Of a DNA stretch of 62,447 bases, positions 61,347-62,447 are shown in pieces. A program made the position numbers and the translations under genes. The stretch covers positions 1 to 62,447 of the forward strand of contig UPZS01000005.1 of the NCBI GenBank assembly GCA_900538905.1, read 5' to 3'. The stretch is from an uncultured Sutterella sp. Lineage in GTDB: Bacteria; Pseudomonadota; Gammaproteobacteria; Burkholderiales; Burkholderiaceae_F. Each line of letters begins with the position of its first letter. The stretch's first letter is position 1. A model generated the notes under the pieces. The model searched no databases, was not told where the DNA came from, and saw only the letters and a list, made by a program, of their open reading frames with translations.

Positions 61347-61418
61347 GCAAACTTTCTTCTCCTAATCTCGTCTGTGTCTTGGCAGTGGAAATCTGCTGTT
61401 GCCAAAAGGCAGACATTT

Positions 61419-61451
61419 GAGGTTCTGTTGGTTCGACAGGACCTCTTTTTT
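61419..61451 (+). terminator. Terminator of fccA
   Basis: GAGGTTCTGT (61419-61428) pairs with ACAGGACCTC (61436-61445), followed by six Ts. It lies just before the end of the convergent LysR gene. Confidence 0.8.
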
Positions 61452-61454
61452 GCA

Positions 61455-62360
61455 CTAGAGAGTTGACAGCGGAGAAATGTTGCATTCCTTGAAGAAAAGC
61501 TCTCGCAATGCAGGCAAATGCTCTTGTTTGTATATCGCGTAGATGCAGCGGCTGCTTTCTTTTTTATGATCCGGATTAACCTCTTTTCTCAACTCAACCA
61601 AATCACCACGGCGAATTTCTTCCGAAACGGACAGCAACGGCATCACAGCCAATCCAAGACCGGTTTGAACCGCTCGTTTGATCGCGCCCATCGTATTCAT
61701 AGTAAGGATGTTGGAAACGGTAATTCCCTGGGCCAAAAGCCATCGTTTGGCTGCATCGCTTACCGTTGCTTCCTGATCCATGATCCAGGTGGCTAAACAG
61801 AAATCTTCCGTTGTCGCTTCGACCGATATGTATGGACTCTTCGGGCTGGCGATCAATACGAAATCGTCACGGAAACACGGGAAAAAGGTTAACGATGGAT
61901 CCACAGGCGGACGACTGATAAAGCCAATATCCATACGGTTGTCAAGAACTCCGGCTTCTACGATTTCATTGTCTTCGATCAGCAAAGTCGGATCCACAGT
62001 CGGATAACGTCGCTTGAATTCCGGGAGCCTTCGGGAGAGGATGTAAATGCCGCAGGCGCGGTTGGCACCGATGATCAGCTTCCCTGTCAGCCCTTTTTCT
62101 CGGGCTGCGAAAATATCCTCAATTTCGCTGGCTTTAGTTACGACCAGTGTGGCCAGAGGGAGGAGAGCAGAGGCAGCGTCCGTCGGAAACAAGCCATTGG
62201 ATTTTCGTTCGAACAGTTCTGTTCCAAGTATTCTCTCGAGTTCTTTGAGCGACTGACTTGCCGCACTTGTCGTCACACAGAGTTTGGCAGCAGCTTTTGA
62301 CAAGCTTTTCTGATCGTAGATACCAAGAAAGATTTCAAGCTGACGCAGTGTGATGTGCAT
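61455..62360 (-). CDS. LysR-family transcription regulator
   Basis: The 301-aa protein has the N-terminal LysR winged helix (ITLRQLEIFLGIYDQKSLSK, residues 3-22, then AAAKLCVTTSAASQSLKELE). A periplasmic-binding-like effector domain follows from about residue 90 (LTGKLIIGANRACG). It resembles CysB/NAC-type regulators with the KLxIGA start. It is convergent with fccA and may control it or the gene beyond 62447. The effector is unknown. Confidence 0.9.
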   Translation of the reverse strand: MHITLRQLEIFLGIYDQKSLSKAAAKLCVTTSAASQSLKELERILGTELFERKSNGLFPTDAASALLPLATLVVTKASEIEDIFAAREKGLTGKLIIGANRACGIYILSRRLPEFKRRYPTVDPTLLIEDNEIVEAGVLDNRMDIGFISRPPVDPSLTFFPCFRDDFVLIASPKSPYISVEATTEDFCLATWIMDQEATVSDAAKRWLLAQGITVSNILTMNTMGAIKRAVQTGLGLAVMPLLSVSEEIRRGDLVELRKEVNPDHKKESSRCIYAIYKQEHLPALRELFFKECNISPLSTL

Positions 62361-62447
62361 AACCGGAAATTGAACTGGTATGAAAATTCTGGACAGATTC
62401 GATGTGCGAATTTTAAGGTGCTTTTTGAAGCAGTTTTATCTGGATGA
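62361..62447. other. Right edge, upstream of the LysR gene
   Basis: These 87 bp lie upstream of the LysR start and probably hold its control region. Nothing specific is recognised. Confidence 0.3.

Noticed and set aside
1..62447. CRISPR array, rRNA genes, prophage or integrase
   Set aside because: I found no regularly spaced repeats, no rRNA segments and no phage structural or integrase genes on either strand.

Overview
The window looks like chromosomal DNA of an anaerobic or microaerophilic betaproteobacterium, most likely of the Sutterella/Parasutterella type (family Sutterellaceae). This rests on gene content, not on a database search: an [4Fe-4S]-type FNR beside oxygen-independent HemN, ferrous iron transport (Feo), trimeric-porin genes of the betaproteobacterial type, several exported flavoprotein reductases with multihaem c-type cytochromes, and 2-aminoethylphosphonate use. 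Most genes are ordinary housekeeping genes. Apart from one TnpB-type insertion element, one VapBC toxin-antitoxin pair and one orphan ATPase, there is little mobile DNA. No CRISPR array and no rRNA operon were seen.

Layout. 134-4697 (-): purC, purE, purK, a Sua5-type tRNA t6A gene and murI, read as one unit. 4848-5531 (-): a YczE/YitT-like membrane protein. 5654-7262 (+): an orphan tnpB element with a hairpin at each end. 7575-13760 (+): gltB-gltD (ammonium assimilation). 13813-16995 (-): dgkA, fba and a MATE exporter. 17257-18681 (+): an orphan ATPase with a DUF234/nuclease-like tail. 18703-21284: fnr and hemN, divergent around a perfect FNR box. 21446-24495 (+): a lipoprotein, sbcB and a beta-hydroxyacid dehydrogenase. 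24755-29530 (+): a porin behind a near-perfect Fur box, then feoA-feoA-feoB-feoC behind a second Fur-like box. 29552-30306 (-): vapBC. 30435-36368: queC, tsaD, a lipoprotein, a second porin, a 4-OT-like tautomerase and a Na+/H+ antiporter-family carrier. 36752-36827 (-): tRNA-Glu(CUC) with visible promoter and terminator. 36950-38122 (-): an RlmL-like rRNA methyltransferase.

38353-44354 (+) is the most interesting block. A sensor kinase with a PhnD-like periplasmic domain and a FixJ/TtrR-like regulator overlap each other and a Tat-exported FAD reductase. A second Tat-exported flavoprotein and a separate tetrahaem cytochrome c follow. Neither flavoprotein keeps the full active-site set of fumarate-reducing flavocytochrome c3, so their electron acceptors are unknown. 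By contrast, the fused tetrahaem flavocytochrome at 59562-61346 keeps that whole set and sits behind a textbook class II FNR promoter, so it is most simply a periplasmic fumarate reductase.

44452-53040 holds proA, holA, lptE, hslO, a gamma-carbonic anhydrase, a PHP phosphoesterase, ltaE, queF and an arginase-fold protein lacking one canonical metal histidine. 53235-58779 (+) is a complete 2-aminoethylphosphonate module: ABC transporter plus PhnW and PhnX. The window ends with fccA and a convergent LysR regulator.

Together the genes suggest a gut-type anaerobe that switches on haem synthesis and periplasmic electron-acceptor reductases through FNR, takes up Fe(II) under Fur-like control, and can use phosphonates.
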